Assembly (NCBI GenBank): GCA_045640905.1
Contig: JAZUFW010000036.1
Span: 1-34,273 of the forward strand
Origin: JAILLW01 sp045640905
GTDB taxonomy: Bacteria; Bacillota; Clostridia; Lachnospirales; Lachnospiraceae
Reading direction: 5' to 3'
DNA length: 34,273 bases
Position numbers and translations under genes: made by a program. Of the stretch, positions 1 through 9,135 are shown piece by piece; within the stretch, counting starts at the first letter, position 1, and the number at the start of each line of letters is the position of its first letter. Below the pieces are notes generated by a model. That model saw only the letters and a list, made by a program, of their open reading frames with translations. It made no database searches and was not told where the DNA came from.

Positions 1-3000
1 ATTACAACAGATACATAGCCGGGGCAAACAAATTCAATAATTTGTCCAAAAATTACGTACCCAGCTATGCAAAAAAATCAGATAATTCTCTTAAGTACAG
101 ATTTGCGGAAGGAAACGATACAGGTCAATATGTATACGTAGATGAAATAGGATTTGGATTTGACGACTGTCGAATGGGATATATCGAGTATGATACTACC
201 AACCACTACTGGAAATACTGGTGTGGTTACGGAGGTAAATCACATCTCAATCCTTATAACGTATATACATATACAGATAATGCTCCATTTACGGCCAGAA
301 ATATTAATGTTACCAAAATAGATAACTGGTCGATTATAGATGATCAGCAGGTTATCGATGCATCCAAGATTGATGTTGAAGTAGTAACTGACAAAAAGGA
401 CAAAGACGGTAACTTAATTACATACAAGCTTGTTGGAATTAACCTCAAGGATAACGACGATATTATTGATTATAAACTTGGAGATAAGTCGGTAATATTC
501 AAAATCGGAGGCGTTCAGTATACATATACGTTTCCTGAAGCTATGGTGGACGGGGTAGAATACCACACACTTCAGGAAGCGGTTGAGGCGGCAAACAATA
601 AGGCCAATGAAGGAAAAACTGCAGAAATTCAAGTTATTGGTCCGGCGGTAAGCCAGATTGATGAACCGCAGGATATAAATGTAAATGCCGGAGTGACATT
701 TAAAAATTATGATGGATCCACGGTTGTAGCAGGACCGGACGGAGTTAAAGCGTCCGTAGATAACGCCGGTGTTATCACTATTATAGGTGGCAGCGCCACT
801 GCAGCGCCCAAAAACAATGAGGAAATTACAGTCGGTGTCGGCGAAAACGGTGCCAAAGTTACCACAAATACGGCGATAACCATCAATGCTACAAAAGATG
901 ACGCGGGAAATACTAAAAAAGAAGTAGTTCCGAGTAATGATGTTAACGAAATAGTTATAAGCCCCGACGGAGATCCGAACCATACCGTTACATACTATAA
1001 CTGTGATGGCGGAAAAGGTTATGGCATCACTGAAGGTGTTTTGACCGAAGAAGATAAGGTAGTTATTACAGATGGTACCGAATACGATTTGAAGGTTGAA
1101 TTAAACGGCAGCCAGACTGTTGTTGAAACAGAATCTTCAAACAGCGGAAAGACTACGATAACCAAAGGCAACAGCGAGGAAGAAGGCGGAGATTTCCTGA
1201 CTGTTGTATCCGAAGCTGCTCATGATGATATTGTTATAAACACTGACGGAAAGAACAAAGCCACCTATACTACCAATACGCAGAATACTATTATTAAAGT
1301 CGCACCCGGAAAAGAAAAAACCGAAGAGGGAAAGACTGTAAACGAAGTAATTCTTGATATCGGTTCCGTAGATGTTTCGAAGGACGGTGCCGTAACTACC
1401 AAGGACGGAACAGTATTCATAAATATGAGTGAAACCGGTGAGGTTATTACCGTAACGGCAGAAGATACCGAGTCGGGAAGCGGAGAAATCAGTATTCCTT
1501 CGGGCGGAAGTGCCGAGATTAAGCCGGAAGGCTCCGAGAAGTCAATTTTTGTATCAGTACCGCCCGCAAAGGGTGGCGAAGCCCAGAATTCACCTGTTGT
1601 AGTTAAAACAACGGAAGAGGGTGGAGTGACAATAGAGGCAGAGGCCGGGAACCCTGTTACCATAGGCCAGGGGGACGATGCCGTAACATATAATACAGGC
1701 GATTTTGAGACAGTGATTGAATTAACGCCGAATGATGACGGCGAAATAATTCCGGTAGTTAAAGACGGTAGCGTCATTTTGCAGCCGGGACAGACGATTA
1801 TTGATTCAAACGGTGTAGTATTTACCAATCCGCCCAAAAAGGAAGGAGAGGATCCTAAACCGTTAACATTAAATGTAACCGAAGGTGAGCCTACGGGAGT
1901 AAAGACTACTGACGGAGGTTCGTTTGTATATCAGCTGCCGGGTGAAGAACCGCAGCAGTTTGATAACCCGAGCTCGGGAGATGCATCCTTTAACGTATCA
2001 AAGGACGGAGATATTAAGCTCGATTCCAAAGTTGATCTAAAAGGCGGCGGTGACCCCGGCGAAGAAAAGGGTGTCAGCATATCCACAGGTGAAGGAAATA
2101 CCGAAGTAAAGCCCGATGCAGGAAATACGGGTGTAATCAGTGTGGATACCGAAGAAAAGACCGTAACCGTTAAAAAGGAAGGCGATAAGGTTACAATTGG
2201 TGAAGAAGAGTACACTATTACGGAAGATAATACCGTGATTAAGGTCGGAGACAACGGTCCCGAACTTATAAGCGGCGGAATAACGCTTGATGGTGACAGC
2301 TCGATTATTGTCGGAGATACCGAGGTCAAATCTGATGAAGAGGGCGGACTCGGTGTTGAAAAGAAATCCGACGGAGGATTGGAGATTAAGGTCCCCGAAG
2401 GAGGTACTTTTGCGGTAGAAACACCGGGAAATACTTCCACGGATGTTGTGTTCAGCAATCCGACGGAAGGTGATGTCACATACGAAATTTCACCTTCGGG
2501 CGGTGTAGTATTGCCGGAAGGAACGGAAACCGTATGTAAACACGGCGATGAAGAGATTACGGTTAAGCCCGAAAATCCCGGAACCGTGGTTACTCCTTCG
2601 ACGGACGGCGTAACAGTTACTACACCGAAGGATTCGACTGTCGATATTAACGGAAAGACATATACGAACGAATCAACAGACAAGCAACTCGAATTGTCGG
2701 TAGACGGTGATGATGTCATCTTGAAACGAGGCAGCGTTTCTGTTGAAGAAGGCGGAGATATTACGCTTTATAACGGGGACAAGCTCGAAGTCAAGGAAGG
2801 TGTGGCAAGCGTAGATGAAAAGGGTAATATTTCAATACCCAAGGATTCCGAGATTTCTGTTAACGACCGCGGAGAACAGACTACTCTGAAGTCAACTTCG
2901 GACAATACCAAAGTCGAAATTGACCCTGAAACCGGAACTACCGTCTTAAAAGACGGTTCCGTTGCAATAGAAAAAGGCAGCGGCCTTAACGTTGTTTACA

Positions 3001-6000
3001 AAAAAGAACCTGTATATGATGAGGGACAAATTGTAGACTACGAAGAGAAGATAATGAATATTGAAAGTACCGGAGATGTTCCTGCTGAGGTTAAGGTATC
3101 TGAAGACGGAACGGGTACAATAGAGGTCCCGAAGGGCGGCTCTGTCAGAATAGAAAGCAGTACAGATGATGGTGACACGGCTACCAATGTAGTTAAAGTG
3201 CCTGAAAATTCAACCGGAGGCGTGTCTATTATAACTAAATCGGATGGCTCTGTTGATGCCGAACTCGGAAACGGTGAGTCTGTTTCCGTTAACGGAAACG
3301 AATATACGGCCAGAGAGGGCAACACCAAGATTAATGTCGGCGAGGACGGAGCAACACTGGATAATGGTTCCGTAGCTCTCGATTCCGGCGAATCTATTAA
3401 TGCCGGCGGCTCAAATGTAAGCAACAGCGGCTCGAAGGGAACGGAAGTAGTAATTAATACGGAGGTAACTGAAAACCCTGACGGAACAAAAACTCGTGAA
3501 ACTACGATTGAAGCCCCCAAGGGCGGCAAGTTTACCCTGTCCGAGGAAGGCCGTACCGACGGTTACACATTTACCAATCCTTCAGAGAATTCCGAGACAT
3601 ACACGGTAAATAACGAAGGCAATCTGGTGCTTGACATGGGAGCGCCGATTGAGGCCAAGGTTGGCGGCAAAGATGTAGAGATCAGCGGACCTACGAATGC
3701 CGATATAGAATTAAAAGTAACAGAGAACGGTATTAATTTGAAGACTGCTCCCGGTGAAGACATTAAGGTCGGTGACTTTACTGTTACGAATGTTACTCCT
3801 TCCGAAACCGAATTCAATTTGGTTGTTGATGATAAGGGAGAAATGAACCTACTTGACGGTGAAGTAGAATTACCTGCAGGCAGCAAGATCAACGTTGTTG
3901 ACTCTGATGGTCAAAAGACTGCAATAGAGAATACCGGTATTGCGGATGAAACCCAGGTAAAGGTTAGCGATGACGGCAGTGTTACGTTCAAGCACACACC
4001 TCCCGCGGAGGGTGAGTCACAGCCTGAGAATGCCTCGGTTACATTGATAAGTCCCGACGGTAAAGCAAATACATACCTGGCAACAGAGGATAATAAAGAA
4101 ATAGTTCTCAGCACGGATTCGGATTCTTCGACGCCCGAACTTATTAGCGGAAGTGTAGGATTAAAGGGCGGCAAGGACTCAAGCAGCGTAGTTGTTAACG
4201 GTCTTAGTGTCAGCAATGAAGGTAACGGGGATGGTGTAGTTGTCACCAAAACCGATGAAGGCCAAGGCTCAACTACGAAACTTTCGATTGAGCCCGGAAG
4301 CTCGTTCGGATTGTCGGCTCCCGGTAAAGAGAACGAAGCATACGTCTTTACCAATCCTGCTACGGCACCTACGACCGAATACAACGTGGATAACAGCGGT
4401 AATATCGAACTTAATACGGGAAGTTCGGTGAGCTTTACCGATAAGAACGGCAAAGAATCCACTGTTTCCGTTCCTTCAACTGAAAACAGCTCAAAGATAA
4501 CCGTAGATGAAGACGGAGTAAAAATCCTTACCGAGCAAGGCAGAAAGGTTGAAGTTAACGGCGTTGAATACCGAAATCACAGCGCCGAACAGATGATTTT
4601 GTCTGTAGATGATGAGGGAGATACGGTTCTGAGACAGGGAACAACAGGTCTTAGAGAAGGCGAGCATATCAATATAGAGATTAAGGATGAAAGCGGACAG
4701 ACAGCCGGTAAGGTCAAGGTAACGGTTCCGGAATCCGAGACACCGCATACGGCGGACTTTATAGCTGCCGACGGTACGATTACCTCGCAAAATACTTCGG
4801 ACAGAACGTATATTTTGACCGATGAAAAGGGTGTAAATACACAGATTACGACGAAACCTTCGGAAGGCGAAGTGCAGATAAAAGCTACCGAAGAGGGATT
4901 TGTATTGGAAAAAGGAACCGTAGAAGTTCCGAACGGAAGTGAAGTAATAGTAAACGGTTCGGTAATTGCGAATACCGGAGAAGAAGGCAGCTTTATCGAT
5001 GTCAAGAAGGAAACTTCGGGAGCTACCGGATTTACGTTGGGTGAAGGAGCATCCTTTGCAATGGCAGATCCTAAGGGTGAGAGCAAGTATGAGTTCAAGA
5101 ATCCTACTGCCGAGCAGTCTCAGTTTACGCTTGATTCCGAGGGTAATATTACTTTGGGTGAAGGCAGCTCATTAAGCTTCGGCCAAAAGGATGAGGAACC
5201 TACCGTGATAGAAAACGCATCCGAAGGAACAGGCGTTAAGGTTACATCCGATGGTGTAACATTAAGCATTCCGCAGGGCGGATCAGTAACAATCGGTGGT
5301 ATTGAATACAAGAATAATGATGATACCGCGCCCATGAGTATAGCAATTAACGAAGACGGCGAAGCTGTACTGGTAGACGGTACCATTCAACTCGATGAAA
5401 ATCAGGTTATTAACGTTAAGGACGCTTCAGGTAAAACTGTTTCCATAGAAGGAACAGGAGCAGTGGTTTCCGACGACGGAGAAATCAATGTACCTGCGAA
5501 TACTGAAATTACGATAGGAGATCATGAATATACTGTTAACAATCCAACGGGAGCAACAATTGAAGTTCCCGATGGAAATGAACCTCCTGTTCTGACTTCG
5601 GGCAGTGTTGATATTAAAGAAAATGATACAATTGCTGTTTTGACGGGAACGGCCGGTAATGAGTCGGCTCAGACAGTTACAAACAAGGGTAACCTTGACC
5701 CGGAAGCAGCCACGGACATTACGGTTTCGAGTGACGGATCATTAATTGTTCCCGACGGAACCAAACTTGATATCGAGGGTAATTCACAAAATGACGGTGA
5801 AGGCGTTAAGGTTGAATCTACTCCGGGCGCAACGGTGGTAATTAATAACGGAACGTACGAAAGCAAAGATACGACCGGATCATTCAAACTGGATGTAGAC
5901 GGAAACACAGGTGAGGTTAAGTTAGATGGCGGCAAATCGGTAGAAGTCACCGACGGAAACTTAACGGTAGGAGGTACTACTGTTTCCACAACAGGAGACA

Positions 6001-7982
6001 AGCCGGTATCTGTGACGGATAAAGGTTCTTCACAGAAACCCGAAATCTATGTACAGCCGGGCGGAAATGTTACTATCGGCTCAACTTCCGGACAGAACAA
6101 GGTTGAAGTTAAAATTCCCGAAGATACCGAAGAAGATCCGAAGGAACCCAAGAAGGTTTCAATTGATTCGTCAGGCAATATTTCGGTTCCGGTAGAAGCA
6201 GGCGAAAAAGTTACTGTGGGCGGTATTACTTATACCGCAGGCAAAGACGGAAAAATCGTAGTAAACGGACAAACCGGAGCATTGGATGCAAACAAGACCG
6301 ATTCGGCTCCTGCATCGACTATTGACCCGTCAAGCTTTAACCAGGAAACATATACTTACAAGGTTCCCGCAGGCTCGAGTGTTGATGTGGGTGGTGTTAC
6401 GTATGTGGCTCCCAAGACAGGAATGACGCTTATCGGTAACGAAAACGGTAATCCCATCATTCAGGTTGCAAAAGCAGGTTCTACAGTGACGGTTAACGGA
6501 CAGCAATATACGGCGGGTTCCGATAATGCGCAGTTTGTGGTAAATAATGACGGCAGTGTCACATTGATGAATCCGGGCAGTTCTCTGAATGTTTCGGGAA
6601 ATACACCGGTGACCGTAGACGGAAACAAATATACGGGTAACAATGACGGAAACTATACGGTAACCCATACTGCAGCGGGTGATGTTGTAACTACCAAAAA
6701 CGGAAGCAATGTTTCTGTTACGGTAGGCCGGGGCAACACTGTTATCCTGGACGGAGTAAAGAATGATAAGGGCGATAATCTGACGATTACTTCGGGAGCA
6801 AATACTCCTACCACGGTAGTCGTTGACAAGACAAAGATGGGTGATAACGGTACTTATCAGGTTGACATCATCGGAGATTCAAAGACGGTTCTTAAGCCTG
6901 TTTATGATTCGGAAGGCCATCTGATAGGATACGAGACAGCTGTTAAACCCGCACCCTCACGTTCGGATGATGAACCGAGCAGAGATTCGGGAAATCATGG
7001 ACCTGCAGAACCCGAGTATGTTCCGACAGCAAAGAAAGCCAGTCCTTCTCCTTCTCCTTCGGCTATTCCCGAAGAGGAGAACGCACAGATCAGAACGGGC
7101 AGAAGATATACCATTACCGTAGAGGATGACACAATAGTAGATCCGAACGGTGCAGCAGGCGATGAAGAAACCGAAAATACTGTAGGTGAAAACGAAGCAA
7201 ATGTCGCAAACGCGAATGCTACCGATGACGCAAATGCCGATACGACAGAAGATACGGACATCCCGTATGTAACCGAATCCGAATATACGGTAGTTGAAGT
7301 AAAGGATGACGGAACCATTCCGGAAATGCCTGTAATCGGTGAAGTTGAAGTTGATTTAGGTTCGGGAAGAATCAATGTCGTGGCAGACGGTGCAAACGTT
7401 AAGTCACTGCCCAATATTATCTCAGCCTGCCTGACTCAGAATGATATTGACAGTGTAAAGAGCGGCGCCAAGATCAGAATCCGTCTCAATGTAGTAAAGA
7501 AGGCGGAGACGATATCCGAAAAGGAACAGGCTCAAATGGCAGAAGCATTTGCAAAGTTTGCTCCCAAGGTAGACGGATTGACATTTGGTGACTACATAGA
7601 CGTTTCGCTTGAAATGCAGATTAATGACGGTGAATGGACTGAGCTTCATGACATTGATTCGGAAGTCGAAATCGAAATGGATGTACCGGAAGAACTGCAA
7701 AAAGACGGTCGTACATATTGGGTAATGCGTAACCATGAAGGAAAGTGCGACATGCTTGATGATATTGATTCGGTTCAAAATACTGTAACCTTTAAAACAG
7801 GTCTTTTCTCAGCATACGCACTGTATTATACTGATGCTCAGATAGCTCCGGGAAGTGTTCACTTTAACACTTCAAATACGGCAGCTATAGTGACGGTAAT
7901 ACTGCTTTTGCTGGCGTTGGCTGTGGGCTTCTATATGTTCTTCGTTGTATTCAAACGGAGAAAGGAAAAAGAATCGCAGTAA
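1..7982 (+). CDS. Giant repetitive surface protein with C-terminal membrane anchor (5' partial)
   Basis: The reading frame is open from base 3 with no stop, so the true start lies upstream; the first start-like codon, TTG at 42, has no ribosome binding site and should not be taken as the start. About 2,659 residues are visible. The N-terminal part is Tyr/Asp-rich, followed near nt 560 by a phrase of the type 'YHTLQEAVEAAN' that often opens beta-helix surface domains. From about nt 800 to 6900 the protein is acidic, Gly/Asp/Glu/Thr/Val-rich and built of beta-strand-like repeats, with very few cysteines. A Pro/Ser linker (about nt 7035-7075) and an acidic Asn/Ala/Asp stretch lead to a non-repetitive C-terminal domain (about nt 7300-7840). 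The last ~35 residues are one hydrophobic helix followed by KRRKEK, a stop-transfer anchor. There is no LPXTG motif. Likely an adhesin or surface-layer-like protein; the ligand cannot be told from sequence. Confidence 0.85.
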   Translation, partial: YNRYIAGANKFNNLSKNYVPSYAKKSDNSLKYRFAEGNDTGQYVYVDEIGFGFDDCRMGYIEYDTTNHYWKYWCGYGGKSHLNPYNVYTYTDNAPFTARNINVTKIDNWSIIDDQQVIDASKIDVEVVTDKKDKDGNLITYKLVGINLKDNDDIIDYKLGDKSVIFKIGGVQYTYTFPEAMVDGVEYHTLQEAVEAANNKANEGKTAEIQVIGPAVSQIDEPQDINVNAGVTFKNYDGSTVVAGPDGVKASVDNAGVITIIGGSATAAPKNNEEITVGVGENGAKVTTNTAITINATKDDAGNTKKEVVPSNDVNEIVISPDGDPNHTVTYYNCDGGKGYGITEGVLTEEDKVVITDGTEYDLKVELNGSQTVVETESSNSGKTTITKGNSEEEGGDFLTVVSEAAHDDIVINTDGKNKATYTTNTQNTIIKVAPGKEKTEEGKTVNEVILDIGSVDVSKDGAVTTKDGTVFINMSETGEVITVTAEDTESGSGEISIPSGGSAEIKPEGSEKSIFVSVPPAKGGEAQNSPVVVKTTEEGGVTIEAEAGNPVTIGQGDDAVTYNTGDFETVIELTPNDDGEIIPVVKDGSVILQPGQTIIDSNGVVFTNPPKKEGEDPKPLTLNVTEGEPTGVKTTDGGSFVYQLPGEEPQQFDNPSSGDASFNVSKDGDIKLDSKVDLKGGGDPGEEKGVSISTGEGNTEVKPDAGNTGVISVDTEEKTVTVKKEGDKVTIGEEEYTITEDNTVIKVGDNGPELISGGITLDGDSSIIVGDTEVKSDEEGGLGVEKKSDGGLEIKVPEGGTFAVETPGNTSTDVVFSNPTEGDVTYEISPSGGVVLPEGTETVCKHGDEEITVKPENPGTVVTPSTDGVTVTTPKDSTVDINGKTYTNESTDKQLELSVDGDDVILKRGSVSVEEGGDITLYNGDKLEVKEGVASVDEKGNISIPKDSEISVNDRGEQTTLKSTSDNTKVEIDPETGTTVLKDGSVAIEKGSGLNVVYKKEPVYDEGQIVDYEEKIMNIESTGDVPAEVKVSEDGTGTIEVPKGGSVRIESSTDDGDTATNVVKVPENSTGGVSIITKSDGSVDAELGNGESVSVNGNEYTAREGNTKINVGEDGATLDNGSVALDSGESINAGGSNVSNSGSKGTEVVINTEVTENPDGTKTRETTIEAPKGGKFTLSEEGRTDGYTFTNPSENSETYTVNNEGNLVLDMGAPIEAKVGGKDVEISGPTNADIELKVTENGINLKTAPGEDIKVGDFTVTNVTPSETEFNLVVDDKGEMNLLDGEVELPAGSKINVVDSDGQKTAIENTGIADETQVKVSDDGSVTFKHTPPAEGESQPENASVTLISPDGKANTYLATEDNKEIVLSTDSDSSTPELISGSVGLKGGKDSSSVVVNGLSVSNEGNGDGVVVTKTDEGQGSTTKLSIEPGSSFGLSAPGKENEAYVFTNPATAPTTEYNVDNSGNIELNTGSSVSFTDKNGKESTVSVPSTENSSKITVDEDGVKILTEQGRKVEVNGVEYRNHSAEQMILSVDDEGDTVLRQGTTGLREGEHINIEIKDESGQTAGKVKVTVPESETPHTADFIAADGTITSQNTSDRTYILTDEKGVNTQITTKPSEGEVQIKATEEGFVLEKGTVEVPNGSEVIVNGSVIANTGEEGSFIDVKKETSGATGFTLGEGASFAMADPKGESKYEFKNPTAEQSQFTLDSEGNITLGEGSSLSFGQKDEEPTVIENASEGTGVKVTSDGVTLSIPQGGSVTIGGIEYKNNDDTAPMSIAINEDGEAVLVDGTIQLDENQVINVKDASGKTVSIEGTGAVVSDDGEINVPANTEITIGDHEYTVNNPTGATIEVPDGNEPPVLTSGSVDIKENDTIAVLTGTAGNESAQTVTNKGNLDPEAATDITVSSDGSLIVPDGTKLDIEGNSQNDGEGVKVESTPGATVVINNGTYESKDTTGSFKLDVDGNTGEVKLDGGKSVEVTDGNLTVGGTTVSTTGDKPVSVTDKGSSQKPEIYVQPGGNVTIGSTSGQNKVEVKIPEDTEEDPKEPKKVSIDSSGNISVPVEAGEKVTVGGITYTAGKDGKIVVNGQTGALDANKTDSAPASTIDPSSFNQETYTYKVPAGSSVDVGGVTYVAPKTGMTLIGNENGNPIIQVAKAGSTVTVNGQQYTAGSDNAQFVVNNDGSVTLMNPGSSLNVSGNTPVTVDGNKYTGNNDGNYTVTHTAAGDVVTTKNGSNVSVTVGRGNTVILDGVKNDKGDNLTITSGANTPTTVVVDKTKMGDNGTYQVDIIGDSKTVLKPVYDSEGHLIGYETAVKPAPSRSDDEPSRDSGNHGPAEPEYVPTAKKASPSPSPSAIPEEENAQIRTGRRYTITVEDDTIVDPNGAAGDEETENTVGENEANVANANATDDANADTTEDTDIPYVTESEYTVVEVKDDGTIPEMPVIGEVEVDLGSGRINVVADGANVKSLPNIISACLTQNDIDSVKSGAKIRIRLNVVKKAETISEKEQAQMAEAFAKFAPKVDGLTFGDYIDVSLEMQINDGEWTELHDIDSEVEIEMDVPEELQKDGRTYWVMRNHEGKCDMLDDIDSVQNTVTFKTGLFSAYALYYTDAQIAPGSVHFNTSNTAAIVTVILLLLALAVGFYMFFVVFKRRKEKESQ
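1914..6660 (+). repeat. Nested protein-level repeats inside the giant surface protein
   Basis: Two levels of repetition are visible. The short motif is a strand-turn-strand of the form [VI]-x-[VI]-[NG]-G-x-x-Y-[TKRV], e.g. VDINGKTYT (nt ~2640), VSVNGNEYT (~3281), VEVNGVEYR (~4549), VTIGGIEYK (~5287), VTVGGITYT (~6208), VDVGGVTYV (~6380), VTVNGQQYT (~6484) and VTVDGNKYT (~6610). It is interleaved with G-[ST]-[VI]-x-[LIV]-x2-G phrases such as GSVALDSGES. The long unit starts with G-[GSA]-x-F-x-[LVM]-x3-G and contains an F-x-N-P turn; units begin near nt 1914, 2400, 3522, 4296 and 5046. The last two intervals are 774 and 750 bp (258 and 250 residues). The DNA copies have diverged, so these are old repeats. 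Confidence 0.75.
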
Positions 7983-8016
7983 ATTGAGATTGAGCGGAGT
8001 GCTTGAAAATAAAGAC

Positions 8017-8181
8017 ATGACAGACAGACCTAAAATGGATGTAGCGGAAAGGGCAAAAATATTTTTGCCCTTTGCTGCTTTAAAAGGACTTCCCGAGGCT
8101 CTCGAGAAGGTAGAAAAAGAAGTTAATTTGTCCTTTATTACGGAATCTTCTTGTGATACAATGGATGAGGATAATGACTAG
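8017..8181 (+). CDS. Small YolD-like protein
   Basis: A 54-residue protein. Its core, RPKMDVAERAKIFLPFAAL followed by KG and a short helix, closely follows the RPxMxxxDRAxxFxPFAALxG pattern I know from clostridial YolD-like proteins. YolD-family proteins are often encoded beside Y-family (UvrX/ImuB-like) DNA polymerases; no such polymerase is visible here. The frame is open further upstream and overlaps the end of the surface protein gene. I chose ATG 8017 because the family homology starts just after it, but the nearest GGAG (7996-7999) is too far away, so the start is uncertain; TTG 7990 is an alternative. Its TAG stop touches the ribosome binding site of the next gene, suggesting co-translation with the deacetylase. 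Biochemical role unknown. Confidence 0.6.
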   Translation: MTDRPKMDVAERAKIFLPFAALKGLPEALEKVEKEVNLSFITESSCDTMDEDND

Positions 8182-8193
8182 GAGATTGACTTC

Positions 8194-9120
8194 ATGACAC
8201 AGGGTGACCTTTCTCGGAGGGACCGCGTTAACAGAATTAAAAAATTTTTGTTTATTTTTATTCCGATAGTAATTATTTCATTGTTATCTCTTAGTATTTT
8301 CTTGGGCGTACGATGCGCCGTTTTCAAAAAGCAGATCAATGCTTTAAACGCGAAAATCGATTCCTTGCAAAATAACGAAATCCAATACGACGACGAATCC
8401 GGCGTTTATTCCGTTGAATCGGTTACTGTTGTTGACAAATCCGGAAACGTTGTTTCGGATATGGCCGATGCCTCTTCCGGACAAAAAAAGGTTTATCTGA
8501 CCTTTGACGACGGACCTTCGCTAAATACGGAAAAAATATTGGATGCGCTTGATAAGTATGGTGTAAAGGCTACGTTTTTTGTGGTCAAAAAGGATGAAGA
8601 AAAATATCTGCCCTTGTATAATGAGATAGTGGAACGGGGACACACCTTGGCGCTCCATTCCTATTCTCACAAATACAATGTTGTGTATGAATCCATGGAT
8701 TCTTTTGCACAGGATATTACTTCGTTGCAGGAATTTTTGTATGAAAATACCGGTGTTTGGCCGAGAATATACAGATTTCCGGGAGGCAGTTCGAATACGG
8801 TAAGTTCGATTCCGATGACCGATTTGATAGAGTATCTGAACGAACAGGATATTACCTATTTTGACTGGAATATTTCTTCGGAGGATGCTCAGGGAACGCT
8901 GCTAAGCGCCGAGACCATAGCTAACAACTGCTTAAGAAATATTGATAAAAATGATGAGTGCGTGATATTGATGCATGACCTGACCGACAGAACTACTACG
9001 GTTAAGGCTTTGGATATAATCATTCCGGCACTTATTGAGCGAGGCGATTGCACCTTATTGCCCATAACTGATGAAACTGTACCGGTACAGCATATACCGG
9101 CTAATATAAACCACAATTAA
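8194..9120 (+). CDS. Membrane-anchored polysaccharide deacetylase (NodB / carbohydrate esterase 4 family)
   Basis: 308 residues. A basic N-terminus is followed by one membrane helix (about residues 18-40), a short predicted coiled coil (44-60) and a NodB domain (about 98-295) predicted to sit outside the membrane. The CE4 motifs are visible: TFDDGP at 103-108 (catalytic and metal Asp 105/106), H-S-Y-S-H at 155-159 (metal His 155 and 159), RFPGG at 194-198, DWN at 224-226 and LMHD at 259-262 (His 261). The full metal and catalytic set suggests an active enzyme that removes acetyl groups from an N-acetylated polysaccharide, most likely peptidoglycan; the substrate is inferred. ATG 8194 has GGAG at 8181-8184. 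It ends 15 nt before the bactofilin gene, so the two are probably co-transcribed. Confidence 0.9.
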   Translation: MTQGDLSRRDRVNRIKKFLFIFIPIVIISLLSLSIFLGVRCAVFKKQINALNAKIDSLQNNEIQYDDESGVYSVESVTVVDKSGNVVSDMADASSGQKKVYLTFDDGPSLNTEKILDALDKYGVKATFFVVKKDEEKYLPLYNEIVERGHTLALHSYSHKYNVVYESMDSFAQDITSLQEFLYENTGVWPRIYRFPGGSSNTVSSIPMTDLIEYLNEQDITYFDWNISSEDAQGTLLSAETIANNCLRNIDKNDECVILMHDLTDRTTTVKALDIIIPALIERGDCTLLPITDETVPVQHIPANINHN

Positions 9121-9135
9121 CGGAGGAATTTTACA

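Noticed and set aside
1265..5386. Several long open frames on the - strand opposite the giant surface protein
   Set aside because: They are Ser/Pro/Thr/Val-rich mirror images of the repetitive + strand gene, lack ribosome binding sites and family matches, and follow from its biased codon use.
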